A DNA stretch of 64,000 nt from Macrophomina tecta (GCA_024180945.1 JAKSGN010000033.1:992001-1056000); one strand, 5' to 3'. Shown: positions 43,622 through 56,028, counted from the stretch's first letter. The notes: generated by a model not told the origin, from the sequence alone. Numbers and translations are program-made.

Positions 43622-46236
43622 ATGGCACCTCAGCAGGTCACCACCGGCCTGGCCAAGGTCCTGGGCATCAAGCTCGACGAGCCGGACTCCGCCGACAAGC
43701 TCACCCGTGGCGAGTCGGTGTTCTCTGTCTCTAGTGCTGACACCTATGTTGAAGAGGAGCCTACTGTTCAAGAGTGGTTGCGAAGTATCGTTCCTTCGGG
43801 CCATGAAGTGGCCAGCTACATCAAGAGTCTCTTTCCCTTTCTCGCCTGGATTGACCGCTACAACCTCCAATGGCTCTATGGCGACCTCGTTGCCGGTATG
43901 CCTCCAGTTCCCTACTTTTCTTGACCGCGAGATGACTGACCGGCGTAGGTATCACCGTCGGCGCTGTCGTCGTGCCTCAGGGCATGGCTTACGCAAAGCT
44001 TGCCCAGCTTCCGGTTGAGTATGGTCTGTATTCGTCTTTCATGGGTGTCTTGATCTACTGGTTTTTCGCTACCTCCAAGGATATCACCATTGGCGTAAGT
44101 TCTGGAAGTGAAATCCTGTTCGGACGGCCTTAAACTGACAACTCGCAGCCTGTTGCCGTCATGTCTACCGTCACCGGAAACGTCGTTCTCGCTGCTGCCG
44201 ACAAAGTCCCACAATATGAAGGCCACCAGGTCGCGTCTGCGCTTGCGGTCATCGCAGGTGCCATTGTCTGCTTCTTGGGCCTGGCTCGCCTGGGCTGGCT
44301 CGTCGACTTCATTTCTCTCACGGCAATTTCTGCCTTCATGACCGGATCCGCCGTCAACATTGCGGTTGGCCAGATTCCCGGTATGATGGGCATTACTGGA
44401 TTCTCCACCCGCGAGTCGACTTACAAAGTGGTCATCAACATTCTGAAGCATCTCGGCCGTACAAAGCTGGACGCCGCCATGGGTCTTACGGCTTTAGCGA
44501 TGCTTTACGTCATCAGGTCCGGCTGCACCTACGCTGCCAGGCGGTTTCCCTCGAAGGCCAAGCTGTTCTTCTTCCTCTCTACCCTTCGCACGGTCTTCGT
44601 CATCCTCCTCTACACCATGATTAGCTGGCTTGTCAATCGTCACCATCGTGCCAAGAGCGAGCGCAAGTTCACTCTTCTGGGCGATGTCCCGCGGGGTTTC
44701 CAACACGCTGCTGTTCCCACTGTCAACTCCGAGATCATCTCTGCTTTCGCCAGCGATCTCCCGGCAACTGTCATCGTTCTCCTCATCGAGCACATCTCAA
44801 TCTCCAAGTCCTTCGGCCGCGTGAACAACTACACCATCAATCCTTCTCAGGAGCTCGTCGCTATCGGCGTCAGCAACCTTCTTGGGCCCTTCCTCGGTGG
44901 TTACCCGGCGACTGGATCCTTCTCTCGCACTGCTATCAAGTCCAAGGCTGGGGTCAGGACTCCTTTTGCTGGTGTCATCACCGCAATTGTTGTGCTGCTC
45001 GCCATCTACGCTTTGCCCGCAGTCTTCTTCTACATTCCCAACGCCACCTTGTCCGGTGTCATCATCCACGCTGTGCTGGATCTCATCACCCCGCCGAACA
45101 CGGTTTACCGTTTCTGGAGGATCTCGCCGATTGAGGTGCCCATTTTCTTGGCTGGTGTTTTCGTCACTGTTTTTAGCACGATCGAGAACGGCATCTACAC
45201 GACCATTGCCACTTCGGCAGCTCTCCTCCTCTTCCGCCTGTTCAAGGCGCGTGGTCGCTTCCTCGGCAAGGTCAAGGTTCGCTCTGTCGAGGGCGAGCAC
45301 CTCACTGGGGATGAGCCGAAGATCAGGAGCGTCGAGGACGCTCTGAAGCCCAGGACGAGCAACAGGGATAGCGGAGACTCGACCAGAGAGATTTTCCTTC
45401 CGATCGACCACCACGATGGTTCAAATCCCGACGTCAAGCTAGATAGCCCGGCCCCTGGTATCTTCATCTACCGATTCTCTGAAGGCTACAACTACCCGAA
45501 TGCCAACCACTACCTCGACTACATGGTCGAAACCATCTTCAAGCAGACGCGCCGTACCAATCCGAACACGTACGGTAGACTCGGCGATCGCCCGTGGAAC
45601 GAACCTGGTCCTCGCCGTGGCAAGGCTCCTGTGGTTGACGAGAGCAAGCCCACGTTGAAAGCCATCATTCTTGACTTCTCATCCGTCAACAACGTCGACA
45701 TCACGTCGGTTCAGCATTTGATCGATGTCCGCAACCAGCTTGACCGATACGCGGCGCCTGAGACGGTGGAATGGCACTTTGCGTATATCAACAACAGGTG
45801 GACCAAGCGTGCCCTTGCAGCTGCCGGCTTCGGTTACCCCACTCCGGATCTCCAGACGGGCGAGTCTTACGCCAGGTGGAAGCCCATCTTCTCGGTGGCA
45901 GAACTCGGCGGCTCGGACAGCGCGGCCAACGCAGCAGCAGCGGACGAAGCGGCCGAGTATCGGACTCGCCACGACGAGGAGAACGGCATCCACGGCGAGC
46001 GCAGCAGCTCATCAGAGGACGACGCACGCGACAGCCTCAACAAGCAGCCTAGCCACGTGTACCACGGCGAGCCGCAGAAGCGGGTGCTGGTGCACGGGGT
46101 GAACAGGCCGCTCTTCCACATCGACCTCACCAGTGCCTTGATCTCGGCGGTGCAGAACGTCGAGCGCAGGAGATTACATGGGCAGAAGAACTACGGCGCG
46201 CTGGAAGGCAGCGACATCACCGGCAAGGATGCTTGA
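43622..46236 (+). CDS. SulP family sulfate permease with STAS domain
   Basis: Exons 43622-43895, 43949-44094 and 44149-46236 encode 835 residues; introns are 53 and 54 nt. After a cytosolic N-terminus ending in FLAWIDRYNLQWLYGDLVAG, the SulP signature GAVVVPQGMAYAKLAQLPVEYGLYSS is split by neither intron. Around ten to twelve membrane helices follow, with IEHISISKSFGR and ATGSFSRTAIKSKAGVRTP typical of fungal sulfate permeases (Neurospora CYS-14, yeast Sul1/Sul2). A cytosolic STAS domain occupies about residues 560-700 (ILDFSSVNNVDITSVQHLID). A Ser/Glu-rich tail follows. It imports sulfate with protons at the plasma membrane for assimilation. Such genes are usually induced by sulfur starvation. 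Confidence 0.93.
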
Positions 46237-47374
46237 GTAATATCTTTAATTGGGCACTGTTTTATGCCATTTTCTTGTTTTTATTTCGCTCGTCACGTTT
46301 ATACGACCGTTGTTTGGATATCTCGATAGACCCAGTTCAGTTGTTTGTATGCGAGGGGGAATTTTCCGTACCGGGACCTGTTCGCGGCTCGGCGACAGGC
46401 GGAGCAGTACAATTGCGATAGAGCGCTGCGATTTTTGGTAGAGTAGTGGAGCAGAAAAAAAGGGTGCGAGCATAGGATACCAGGAGCTGAGAATGAATGT
46501 CGAGAATCGTTCACTGTTAGCAAGTCAGTATGTCCGACGCTTGAGTTTGACCAGAGTGAAGAAGACCAGCAGCAGCTAGCCACGAATCACAGGTGCGATG
46601 AAACAGAGTCACAGACGCTCGCACGTGAAGATCAAACAAGGTGGGCTGCCGGATTCAGGCTAGCGGCCGCGGGAGAGGGTCTCGGGGCGGGCGCGGCGAC
46701 GCGCGGTGCGGCGGGAGAGGAGACGCTGCAGCGTTGGTCGGTTGCGGCTGATTGCAGCTTCGACCTCGTCCGCAAGCTCCAGGTGGCCTTTATAATTTAT
46801 CGCCCGCTGCGACCACCGCCCCCATTGCCGCGCACTCTTCCTGCACCGCTGTCGTCTCCTCCCTTACGTCCCACCTCTGGCGCTTGCTCGCGCTGCTCAT
46901 TCATTGTTTTTTTCCCGTTAATTTCTATTCCTGGGGAAATAGAAGACGCTCCCGGCGTTAATACCACTTGCACCCGTGCCCGCCGCCGCGCATCGCAACC
47001 ACCACCACCACGTTTCCCGCTCCTCCTCCTCCTCCTCCTCCTCCTCCTCCTCCACCATCACCACTGCCGGACACCGCGCCGCCAGTCGACCGAGCGCATA
47101 CCCTCCCTTCGATTCCTCACCCCGTGGCCGACCGGCCAATCGACCGCGCAACTCCCCGCACCAACCTAATCCCCTGCTCCTCAATTGCGGCGCGACTTTA
47201 CCCTAAGCTTCGGTGGAATCCCGCCAAACGGGAACATCGCATCAGAGACGCTCGGCACAAATCGCTCTTGCTACTAGAGACGCCTAAAGGAAGAGGATAT
47301 TTGGTGTTCGAAGAATCTCCAACCACCACCACCTCCTCCTTCTTCTCCTCCTCCTCCTCGTCGCAGCTATCACC
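46237..47374. other. Intergenic region and leader of the Erv46 gene
   Basis: No gene supported. The last part has CAC and CTC triplet repeats and is probably the promoter and 5' leader of the next gene. Confidence 0.5.
47021..47053 (+). repeat. (CTC)n microsatellite
   Basis: Eleven CTC-type units in the presumed leader or promoter of the Erv46 gene. Confidence 0.85.
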
Positions 47375-49064
47375 ATGCCAGCCAAATCGCGCTTCATGAG
47401 GCTGGACGCCTTCACCAAAACAGTCGAGGACGCGCGCGTGCGCACGAGTACGGGCGGCATCGTTACCATCACGAGCATCATCATGATCTTATGGCTGATC
47501 TGGGGCGAGTGGGCCGAGTTCCGGCAGGTGACGGTCAAGCCGGAGCTGATTGTGGATAAGAGCAGAGGTGCGTTGCAATCTCTTTACGTTTCGTTTGCAC
47601 TGGTCGATCTTGTGGAGGTTTGAGGGACGTTGACGGGGGTAATTGGAGAGCTACCATTCCTCGAGTGTGGGAAGATATGGAGGTGGTTGAATGGAGAAGG
47701 ACATGGCCTCGTAGTTCAGCCGTGGTGTTCTGAGGGATATTAATTTTTTTTTTTTTTTTTTTTTTTGCTAACGGTGGTGCTATGCAGGCGAGAAGATGGA
47801 GATTCATATGAACATCTCTTTCCCGCGGATACCTTGCGAGCTGCTTACGCTCGATGTTATGGACGTTTCGGGAGAGATCCAGACGGGCGTTATGCACGGC
47901 GTGAACAAGGTGCGCCTGACGCCGGAGAACGAGGGAAGCCGCCCCATCGAGGTTAATGCGCTGAACCTGTGAGTGTCATTCGCTTCCCTGCTGTGCTGCG
48001 GACCCGATAATGTAGGATGGCAATTGACTTTCAAATCGACAGGCACGCCGACGAGGCTTCGCACATGGATCCCGACTACTGCGGCGAATGTTATGGCGCC
48101 CCTGCTCCCACCACGGCTAAGAAGCCTGGTTGCTGCAACACTTGCGACGATGTCCGTGACGCATATGCTGCTATCTCCTGGTCCTTTACTCGTGGCGACG
48201 GCGTGGAACAGTGCGAGCGTGAACACTACGGCGAGAAGCTGGATGCTCAAAGGCGTGAAGGCTGCCGTGTTGAGGGAGGTATCCGTGTGAACAAGGTCAT
48301 CGGTAACTTCCACTTCGCGCCGGGCAAGTCTTTCAGCAACGGCAACATGCACGTCCACGACCTGGAGAACTACTTCAAGGACGGAGCCCCGCACTCGTTC
48401 ACCCACCAGATCCACAGCCTGCGCTTCGGCCCCCAGCTCCCCGACGATGTTATCGCGAAGCTTGAGGCCTCCGGCATGAGCGCCAGCTCCCTCTGGACCA
48501 ACCATCACATCAACCCGCTTGACAATACCGAGCAGCGCACCGATGAGAAGTCCTTCAACTTTATGTACTTCGTCAAAGTCGTTAGTACCGCTTACCTACC
48601 GCTCGGCTGGGAGAACAAGGGCAGCTCCTCGCTCTCTGGCCTCCTCCCTGACGCCGACCGCGCCCCGCTCGGCTCCTATGGTTTGGCCAGCGGCGAGGGC
48701 AGCATCGAGACCCACCAGTACAGCGTCACCAGCCACAAGCGCAGCCTTGCTGGTGGCAATGACGAGAAGGATGGCCACAAGGAGCGTCTGCATGCCCGCG
48801 GCGGTATCCCCGGTGTCTTCTTCTCTTATGTAAGTTCTAACTATAAGCACCAATCCGTCCGAGATACAGCAGCATGACTAATGCCTTGTTCTGCAGGATA
48901 TCTCTCCCATGAAGGTCATCAACCGCGAGTCCCGTGCCAAGTCTTTCTCCGGCTTCCTCGTCGGCGTGTGTGCCGTCATTGGCGGTACTCTTACCGTTGC
49001 GGCCGCTATTGACCGTGCGCTGTATGAGGGGTCGACCAAGCTGAAGAAGCTCCACCAGGGTTAA
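47375..49064 (+). CDS. ERV46: Erv46-type COPII vesicle cargo receptor
   Basis: Exons 47375-47567, 47788-47968, 48043-48829 and 48897-49064 give 442 residues. Two membrane helices lie near the ends: TITSIIMILWLIWGEW, and FLVGVCAVIGGTLTVAAAID. A large lumenal domain lies between them, with CGECYGA, CCNTCDDVRDAYA and GCRVEGGIRVNKVIGNFH. DAFTKTVEDARVRTSTGG and the C-terminal segment are hallmarks of the ERGIC/Erv41-Erv46 family. Erv46 with Erv41 cycles between ER and Golgi and retrieves escaped ER proteins. The cysteine-rich lumenal segment distinguishes Erv46 from Erv41. The first intron is long (220 nt) and contains a 23-T run; the others are 74 and 67 nt. Confidence 0.93.
47744..47766 (+). repeat. 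23-nt poly-T run in intron 1 of ERV46
   Basis: Uninterrupted T run about 20 nt before the intron acceptor; it can act as an extended polypyrimidine tract. Confidence 0.85.
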
Positions 49065-51123
49065 ATACGAGCGACGGAGCTTTTCTAGAGGGGATTGGTA
49101 GAAAAAGCTGGTTGTTCTGGTCTTTGGCTGTCTTTTTGCTCTTTTAATTTATGGACATTGGTGGGCGTTCAGCTGGCGTTCATTGCTCATTTTCATTCCT
49201 ATTTCTTCTCGTTGATTCGACTTCCTGGCTGTGATGTCGAAGCAACTGATTGGCGTAATAGGGAGGTGCGTGAGATGAGTGGAGTGCAATCGAGTGTGTG
49301 GATGTTTATATGCATATCGAATGCTGGAGTTGGGTCGCTGTTAGCCAGGATGTCAGTAGGGGAAGGAAGAGCCAGGATGGGGTGTCTTGGAGAAGAATTC
49401 AAGAGTTGCCTGTACTCATTTGGTGTCATATGTGGTACTGCTGCTGTTGGAAGTGATTGATGGCAGGGCAAAATCGACTGGAGGGCTGCCAGAGAACAAC
49501 CGGTCAAGACGACTATTAGACTTCAGGACATCGCCTTATCTGGGCGTAACGCTTTCTAGTATCTGGCTATTACATCATTGGTGCTAGCCTCGTATGCCCA
49601 TGCAAACCACTACGTGTGCGGATCGGAGTCACCCTGATAATCACTCACCACAGCACACGTCTAACGTCCCTCCATCAGCCTGTCCCATTCAATTCTTTCC
49701 ACCGTGACTCTCGTCCTCTGTACCAAGCCCGAGCAAATGGTCCCTATGGACGCCTCCTACATTCCGTTTGGTTGCCCATCAAGCGGGGAAAGCAAGCCAT
49801 CAACGTCAAGCACGATCCTTCCTCTTCCGTCATAGGCCGACGTCCCGTCGTCACGACGTAATATATGAAATATCACCGCTGCCCGCTTCCTGTCGGCCCA
49901 ATGAGCCAGCTTCCAAATGACTTCTTCCTGTTTCTTGTCCTTCTCTGTCAAAGGGCTAAGTCGCCCACATTTGGGAAGAAAAATCGGATCTCAGGAGGGT
50001 TCGTTTCGGCCTTCCCACGCAAAGAGGAGAATCCACGAAACGGGCCTCGCGCATCACCAACCATCCAATTGGCTCTCGCGCGCAGAAGTTGCCGAAGACG
50101 CGAAATGTTCCACAGAGACGACCGCACCTAGTGCTGTCTGCCTTGAATTCCCCTTCATCCCCCCTCCATGGCAGAGATGGGGAACGAACGCCAGCCATTC
50201 TTCCCTACTTCCCCAATGATCGAAGGGCCAGGGCGCAGAAATTCACGCACGACAGACCCACACACACGTACTACTAAAATCCTGGCTCGCTCCGCGCCCC
50301 CTACCCCGCCACGGTGGCCGTCTTTACCTTTTCGAAGCCCAAGAAACCAACAAAGCAACAAGATGACGAACGGACGAAGCGTCAGCCAACCACGTGCGGC
50401 CTGGCGCTGGCGCCCGTTGGTCGGACATAATAGAGACACCCTCCCTCTGCAAACCAAAACACACCCCGTCCATCTACTATTCCCTGTCACAGCACTGCTT
50501 TCTTTTCACCAGCAGCCAGTGCCGTGACCAACGTGGACCAGGCAAGCCAAATGAGAGGAAGAAAAAGAAAAAGCAGGCCCGGCCCCTTGCACACGCACAG
50601 GAAAGTGCTCCCCCGTTATGACTAACCCAAACAGCTCTAATAGGACAGGCTCCACTCCTCCACCATCCTAAACCGGGAGAATAAAAGAAAGCAACAGGGT
50701 TACAAAAAGCCAAAAGGTTAAAAAGACGTGCTCCGCGGCGTAGACGGTGTTGGTGAAGGCGACGGACGGCAGAGGACGACACAGGTACGTACTTTGCCTA
50801 CCAACAGCGCGCAGTGGCTTTGTGTGCGGCCCGCAGGCACAACACGTAGGTAGGTCCCCTGCTTTCAGCGTCGATCACTTAGCGGAAGGACCCTGAGCGA
50901 AAGGGAGACCGCGAGGATTTGACGGACGTGCTGCTCAGCGTCGCGGTAAAAGGTCCACGCGCGCCAGCAACCCACAAGGAAAATTAGCAATAAAACTGTA
51001 TAAAGAAACAAAGAAAGAAAAAGAATAGGGGAAAGGGAGAAAAACGCGAAAGGGATCCGAAGGTGGCGAAAAGAAGAAAAGAAAATCAACAGCCAACGCA
51101 TCCCGCACCTCTCCTTCACCCTC
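49065..51123. other. 2-kb intergenic region between convergent genes
   Basis: Lies between the 3' ends of the Erv46 and PhoD genes. Only low-complexity or short frames occur, and no RNA gene was recognised. Confidence 0.5.
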
Positions 51124-54100
51124 CTACTTCCATATCATCCACTTTTTCTTCGCCTGTGGCTGCTGCTGTTGCCTCTTCCCACCATGACTCCTAAAACTGC
51201 CCAACGAGTCCTCCTCGTCACTCAAGTCATCATCATCATCATAATACCTCTCATCATATCTGCTATTCCTCCGCGAACCGCCATACCCGCCGTTTGCACC
51301 GCTAGCCATGTGCTCCCCCCTAACCGGCGTACGCGATTCGGTCGGTTGTGCGTACCTCCTCTCGCCCGTCGCCGCCACCACAGCTGCAGCAGGCGGGGGC
51401 GGCTGAGTAGCAACGACCTGCGGCGGGCGCCTGTTGCTCTGCACGGGGTCGCTGCCATATTGGACGGGAGGGTCAGGGCGCCTCTGCTGCAGGCTGCCAC
51501 GCGGGGGGCTATCGAAGGCAGCAGGGCCACTGCGCTGCTGCTGGTGCTGCTGTTCGGCGTACGCTTGCTGCTGTCGCGAAGGCGGATGGGGCAGTTGGCG
51601 CTGGTGCGGCTGGACCGCGCCATCGCCGCCGTAGCCGTTGTTACCGGTGATCCTGCCAAAGCTGCCTCTCGGTCCGCCGATCTGGCTGAGACGTTCGATT
51701 GCGCTTCGCTCGCTGACGGTCGGGCTTGGGCTGCGGCTGTCGTAGTCGTAGTCCTCGAAGTCTTGCCTCTTCTTCCGGCGGATGCTGAAGAAGTTCTTCA
51801 GGCCGCCGCCGCTGGGCCGTCTGACCGCGGCGTTCTCATCAGGCGGTCTGTCATAGAAGAGTGCAGGGACGAGGAGACGGTATGGAGTCGTAATCCCGGC
51901 AGGGTCCTTTTGACTGACTTCAACGTTCAAGACGACGTCAAGACCGTTCTCCAGATTGATTGAACCAGCGTCCGGATTATCAGGATCGTCGTCGTCAAAG
52001 GCTCCGCCTTTACGAGCAGCTTTGATGCTCAGCCCAGTGGGACGGCGATGGAAGCGGTTTGGGCGAGGAGGGTCAGCAATGGGTGTGTTTCGTTGGCTGT
52101 ACGATTCCGTTGAGCGGTTAACTGGAGCCGTTGGCTGCGTGGCAGCACGCTGCGGTGTATGGTAGGCGTTCGGCCTCTGTGAATCTGAGCTTCCACGGCG
52201 TTGCCCAAACTCATCGGAGCTAGAAGCATGGCGACCGCCATGGGGAGAGTCACGATTGTAGAAAGATACAGGTGGTCCTTTTTCACGTTTTGAGAGCCGT
52301 CTCATGAGGTTTCCAGGCTTGAAGTCGCTGCGTGTAAGTGATAGCGAACGAGTGAGTTTGGGTGGCTGCATTTCAGGGGACGATGACCGCGTAGGAGGCG
52401 TTGGTGGAGGCGTGGTGCCTGGATTGTATTCGCGAATGGAGCACCAATTGCGACGAGGCAGAAGATGATGGTTGTTCCGAGGCTTTCCGTCGACGTCGTG
52501 AGTGAACATAGGTATCATATCCTCATCCGTCTGCTCGTCCAGATGGTGGACCTTGTTGCGCTTGTTGAGGATATCTGCCATCAGCTCTGGAGGCGGGGTG
52601 TTGACAATGGCTGAAGAAATGACGTTGGGCATGTACCGATGGTCGCGATCTTTCGGAACACCCAGCCTTTTATTGCTGTAGAACTGACCGACGGCCGCCA
52701 GATGGACATCTCCACCGAGAATCGTGATGCGAACAGATTTTTCGGCGGCGAGTTCTTGCAGTTCCTGGATGAACCAATTACGTTCTGATTTGTGGTGCTT
52801 TGCTGTCCAATGATCATCAAGATCGTCGAGGATTTCCACTCCTCCATCAAATTTATTGATGAATCCACCCAGCATGCCGGTTCTTCCAATAGCCTTGATA
52901 GGATCCATGACGCGAGAGGTGAGGACATTCTCCAGAAAATTCAGTCTTGGGTACGCAATCGGAACTCCAAGCAGCACAATGAGATGCTTGGTATCACCCT
53001 CGATGATTTCCTTGCGGCATCGGTCGAAGATGCGATAATAACTCTCAGCGCTGAGAATCTCATCACGCATCCTCTCCGTGCGGCAATCCAGCCCAACGAA
53101 AGCAACGTTCTTGCCCAAGAACATGAAGAGATTGCGGCTCAACTGATCAATGTAAGGGCCGGGCGATGCCCCAAGCAACCAAGAAGGTTCGTCAACCTCT
53201 GTTTCATCAGGGACGCTCTGATGCTGGAAGAGCATGTAGTACTTGAACGCCACGGCGCCCAAGCCACAGAAAACGGAATTCTTCATGAAGTGGTGAGGGT
53301 AGGAGCCATAGCCATCGATAATGTCATGGTCATCCCACATGTTGATCATCGGGATCTGAGAGTTTGCCATCGCAAAGAAGCCTTGGGAGAACCACATTGC
53401 ATATCGGTTGAGGTAGAACTCTTCCAGCTCGTTTTGCATCTCAGCCGTGAACTCCGCCGAGTGTTTATGCACTGCGTTCTTGGTGGAGAGCCATTCCCGG
53501 AAGTAATTGGTTTGTCTCGTAGCGGCGTCGTTGTAGATCTGATCACCACCGCCAATCATAACATGGAATGGCCTAGTCTGGTGGTTGTTCAGGACGTCTC
53601 GCCAGAGTGGATCGGGTCCGCAGAACTCGTGCGGGTTGACGCTCAAACTGAAGCCATTGCAACTGTGGAACATGATGTTCATCGTCTCTCCTCTGGCCGG
53701 GACCCAGAAACCTATCGCCGGTCCACGGTTGATCCGGTATGCTACTCGGGCCTGCTCCTTACCGAGCTCGACTTCCAGGTTGAACCGCCAGAAGGTCACG
53801 CCTCTCTCAGCGTACAGCCTAATACCCTTGACTTCGCGGTATTTGCCCGACTTTTCTCCATCCTTCTTCCTGATGCGAGGCCGATGGCTGGCGGCTGTTT
53901 TGGATTCTTCGTAGAGACCTGTGTCGTCTTCTCTCCTGGACAGATCCGCCTCCTCTTCAAGGTCCTCGACAGGTCTCACGTATAATGTTTTGCCGGTACG
54001 CGACATCTTGATCTCACCAGCAAGGGGGTCTACATACTCTGAGGCGAGCTTCTGGCCAGTTGACTCGTCAAGTTGCGCTGGGGGAGGCGGTAGAAGGTCT

Positions 54101-56028
54101 TTAGGTTGAAGAAAAAGTCGAAGCGTAGGGGCCTTCTCGTAGGATGAATGCTGGTCAATGGTAACGATCATTACACTTCCTCTCCAGATCCATCTGTCGC
54201 CGCGACCCATTCGAGTCTCACGTTTCATCCCGGTATACCGCAGCAAGGGTCCACATTTGATGTAAAGTGGAGGTGTAAAGTGTGTTTGTCCCGCAAACTC
54301 ATCATGCGCACCATCAAGCTGCGCCGCACCCGGTCCAATACTTCGGCGATGCTGGGAATTACGTTTTTCCCACCAAGGAAGCTTCGTTTCACCCTCCGTC
54401 TCCATGCTCTCGATGTTCAGATCGTCCGCAGTCAGACTAGCAACCTCGGCAGACTTCCACTCATCCAAAGCTTTGGCCGACGTGTAACGGCGCTCCTCAT
54501 GATGGTGGCGATGGAATATTTCCGGCATATGATGACTCCTGTGTTCCTGGGGGCCACGAGCCACGTGGGCATCTTCTCTATTGAAAGCGACCTGGTCGTG
54601 TGCGCGCTGTCCATTTATAGTCTGTGGAGGTACCTCGTACTTCGGTCCAGGCCCCTTGTTGCGCATTGCCTCTGCTGGGAAAGGATCCGGTGGTTGATAC
54701 CGGCCGGCAGAACGGGTGCCTTGAGCGTGCGCGACACGGTCCGTTTGCAGCTGCCTGTGAGCATCTGGTACAGCCGCTGGGTCTCGGTTCGCAGTCTCCT
54801 GGTAAACCTCAGGCCGTGTGCGTTTCTGAAGTTTCTTGCTGTTGCTGCGACCGACAGCGGTTTGGTCTTGCCCATGATAGTCACGTCCGCCAGTAGCCGC
54901 AAGGCCTAGTGCAGCTCCAGTAGCAGTCCCAGCAGCCATAGCGGCACCTTCGTTCACGGAGTTTTTACGCGAGTGAGACCCCTCAGCCCTCGCAGAGCGA
55001 TCACGATAGCTGACAGAGCGTGCTGCCTCAGGATCAACTTGCGAGCTCCGCCTTGCCTGCTGCTCAATCTGTCCATCGTACTGGGGCACCCGGGCCCTCC
55101 GCTGTGACCCATGCTCTTGCTGCTGCTCCGGCTGCCACTGTTGACCAAAATCGACAGAGCCTTTCCCGGCATGGCGCGCGTCTACATGGCCGGGCAATGA
55201 GAAGTTCCGCCTTCCGCTTGCACTTCTCTGCGGGCCAGGGCCAGATTGAGCTGGCCCAGAGGCATGACGCGACTGCGCAGGTACGTGTGCAGACTGCTCA
55301 GAGCCTCGCCTACTCGCTGCCTTATCTTGAGCAGCGGCCTCGAATTCTTGAATCCGTGCGCGCCGCTCTTCCTTGCTTATGTCGTCCAGCGCGCCCTCCA
55401 GCTTCTGCAGCGGAGAACGGTGGGATACGGAGCCAGTCCTGCTCCGTTGTACACCCGCAGTCCCCGAAGAGCTTCTCCTTCGCTCAGAGTGCTCTGTGTT
55501 CGGGGTTACTGGAGTGGTCGCGGTGGTAACGGGCGATTGTTCGTACTCGCGCGAACCTGGGAGCTGAGAGAAAGGCGGCGGCTGCGCACCCGGCGGCGGA
55601 GGCTGGAGGTTTCTCGGGACGGAGGCGGGTGCAGGTTCGTAGCGCTTGTGACTACGTGAACGGGCTGGGGCAGCGAAGCTTCCCATGTACGGCTGTTTGT
55701 AGGCGACGGGAGGGCCTTGCGGCGCATTCGGAGCGACGACGGGCTGACCATTTCCTGCGGCAGGATCAGAATGGCTATTCCTTCGGCGGTGCGAGTTGGA
55801 TCCGAAAGCTCCATTCTGAGGTTGGGGAGGGTAGTCTCTGGCGTATTCCAGCTCCTCCGGATACGGACCTGCTGGGTCTTTTTGAGGGACGAGGCCGGTC
55901 TGAGGTTGCTTGGGATGCCGACGGTAAGATGCAGACTGTTGGGTATTATAGCTGGAAGGAGGGGCTTGGGCGTTTGGTGGGGGAGCGCGCGCGTAGGAGC
56001 CGCTGTTGCGTCTGGGCCGGGGATCCAT
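51124..56028 (-). CDS. Large PhoD-like metallophosphatase
   Basis: A single exon of 1634 residues from the ATG at 56028 (MDPRPRRNSGSY). The first ~600 residues are Gln/Pro/Ser/Arg-rich and disordered. The ordered part begins near YIKCGPLLRYTG. Metal-site motifs of the PhoD calcineurin-like phosphatase family follow: GGGDQIYND at about residue 826, NMWDDHDIIDGYG at about 897, and ILGGDVHLAAVGQF at about 1103. VHHLDEQTDEDMIPMF and RRNWCSIREYNPG end the domain. The C-terminal ~350 residues are again disordered, ending in an acidic run and a basic tail. Fungal proteins of this design are phosphodiesterase/phosphatase-like and mostly uncharacterised; the substrate is unknown. No helix or signal peptide is seen, so a cytosolic location is likely. 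Confidence 0.9.
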   Translation of the reverse strand: MDPRPRRNSGSYARAPPPNAQAPPSSYNTQQSASYRRHPKQPQTGLVPQKDPAGPYPEELEYARDYPPQPQNGAFGSNSHRRRNSHSDPAAGNGQPVVAPNAPQGPPVAYKQPYMGSFAAPARSRSHKRYEPAPASVPRNLQPPPPGAQPPPFSQLPGSREYEQSPVTTATTPVTPNTEHSERRRSSSGTAGVQRSRTGSVSHRSPLQKLEGALDDISKEERRARIQEFEAAAQDKAASRRGSEQSAHVPAQSRHASGPAQSGPGPQRSASGRRNFSLPGHVDARHAGKGSVDFGQQWQPEQQQEHGSQRRARVPQYDGQIEQQARRSSQVDPEAARSVSYRDRSARAEGSHSRKNSVNEGAAMAAGTATGAALGLAATGGRDYHGQDQTAVGRSNSKKLQKRTRPEVYQETANRDPAAVPDAHRQLQTDRVAHAQGTRSAGRYQPPDPFPAEAMRNKGPGPKYEVPPQTINGQRAHDQVAFNREDAHVARGPQEHRSHHMPEIFHRHHHEERRYTSAKALDEWKSAEVASLTADDLNIESMETEGETKLPWWEKRNSQHRRSIGPGAAQLDGAHDEFAGQTHFTPPLYIKCGPLLRYTGMKRETRMGRGDRWIWRGSVMIVTIDQHSSYEKAPTLRLFLQPKDLLPPPPAQLDESTGQKLASEYVDPLAGEIKMSRTGKTLYVRPVEDLEEEADLSRREDDTGLYEESKTAASHRPRIRKKDGEKSGKYREVKGIRLYAERGVTFWRFNLEVELGKEQARVAYRINRGPAIGFWVPARGETMNIMFHSCNGFSLSVNPHEFCGPDPLWRDVLNNHQTRPFHVMIGGGDQIYNDAATRQTNYFREWLSTKNAVHKHSAEFTAEMQNELEEFYLNRYAMWFSQGFFAMANSQIPMINMWDDHDIIDGYGSYPHHFMKNSVFCGLGAVAFKYYMLFQHQSVPDETEVDEPSWLLGASPGPYIDQLSRNLFMFLGKNVAFVGLDCRTERMRDEILSAESYYRIFDRCRKEIIEGDTKHLIVLLGVPIAYPRLNFLENVLTSRVMDPIKAIGRTGMLGGFINKFDGGVEILDDLDDHWTAKHHKSERNWFIQELQELAAEKSVRITILGGDVHLAAVGQFYSNKRLGVPKDRDHRYMPNVISSAIVNTPPPELMADILNKRNKVHHLDEQTDEDMIPMFTHDVDGKPRNNHHLLPRRNWCSIREYNPGTTPPPTPPTRSSSPEMQPPKLTRSLSLTRSDFKPGNLMRRLSKREKGPPVSFYNRDSPHGGRHASSSDEFGQRRGSSDSQRPNAYHTPQRAATQPTAPVNRSTESYSQRNTPIADPPRPNRFHRRPTGLSIKAARKGGAFDDDDPDNPDAGSINLENGLDVVLNVEVSQKDPAGITTPYRLLVPALFYDRPPDENAAVRRPSGGGLKNFFSIRRKKRQDFEDYDYDSRSPSPTVSERSAIERLSQIGGPRGSFGRITGNNGYGGDGAVQPHQRQLPHPPSRQQQAYAEQQHQQQRSGPAAFDSPPRGSLQQRRPDPPVQYGSDPVQSNRRPPQVVATQPPPPAAAVVAATGERRYAQPTESRTPVRGEHMASGANGGYGGSRRNSRYDERYYDDDDDLSDEEDSLGSFRSHGGKRQQQQPQAKKKWMIWK

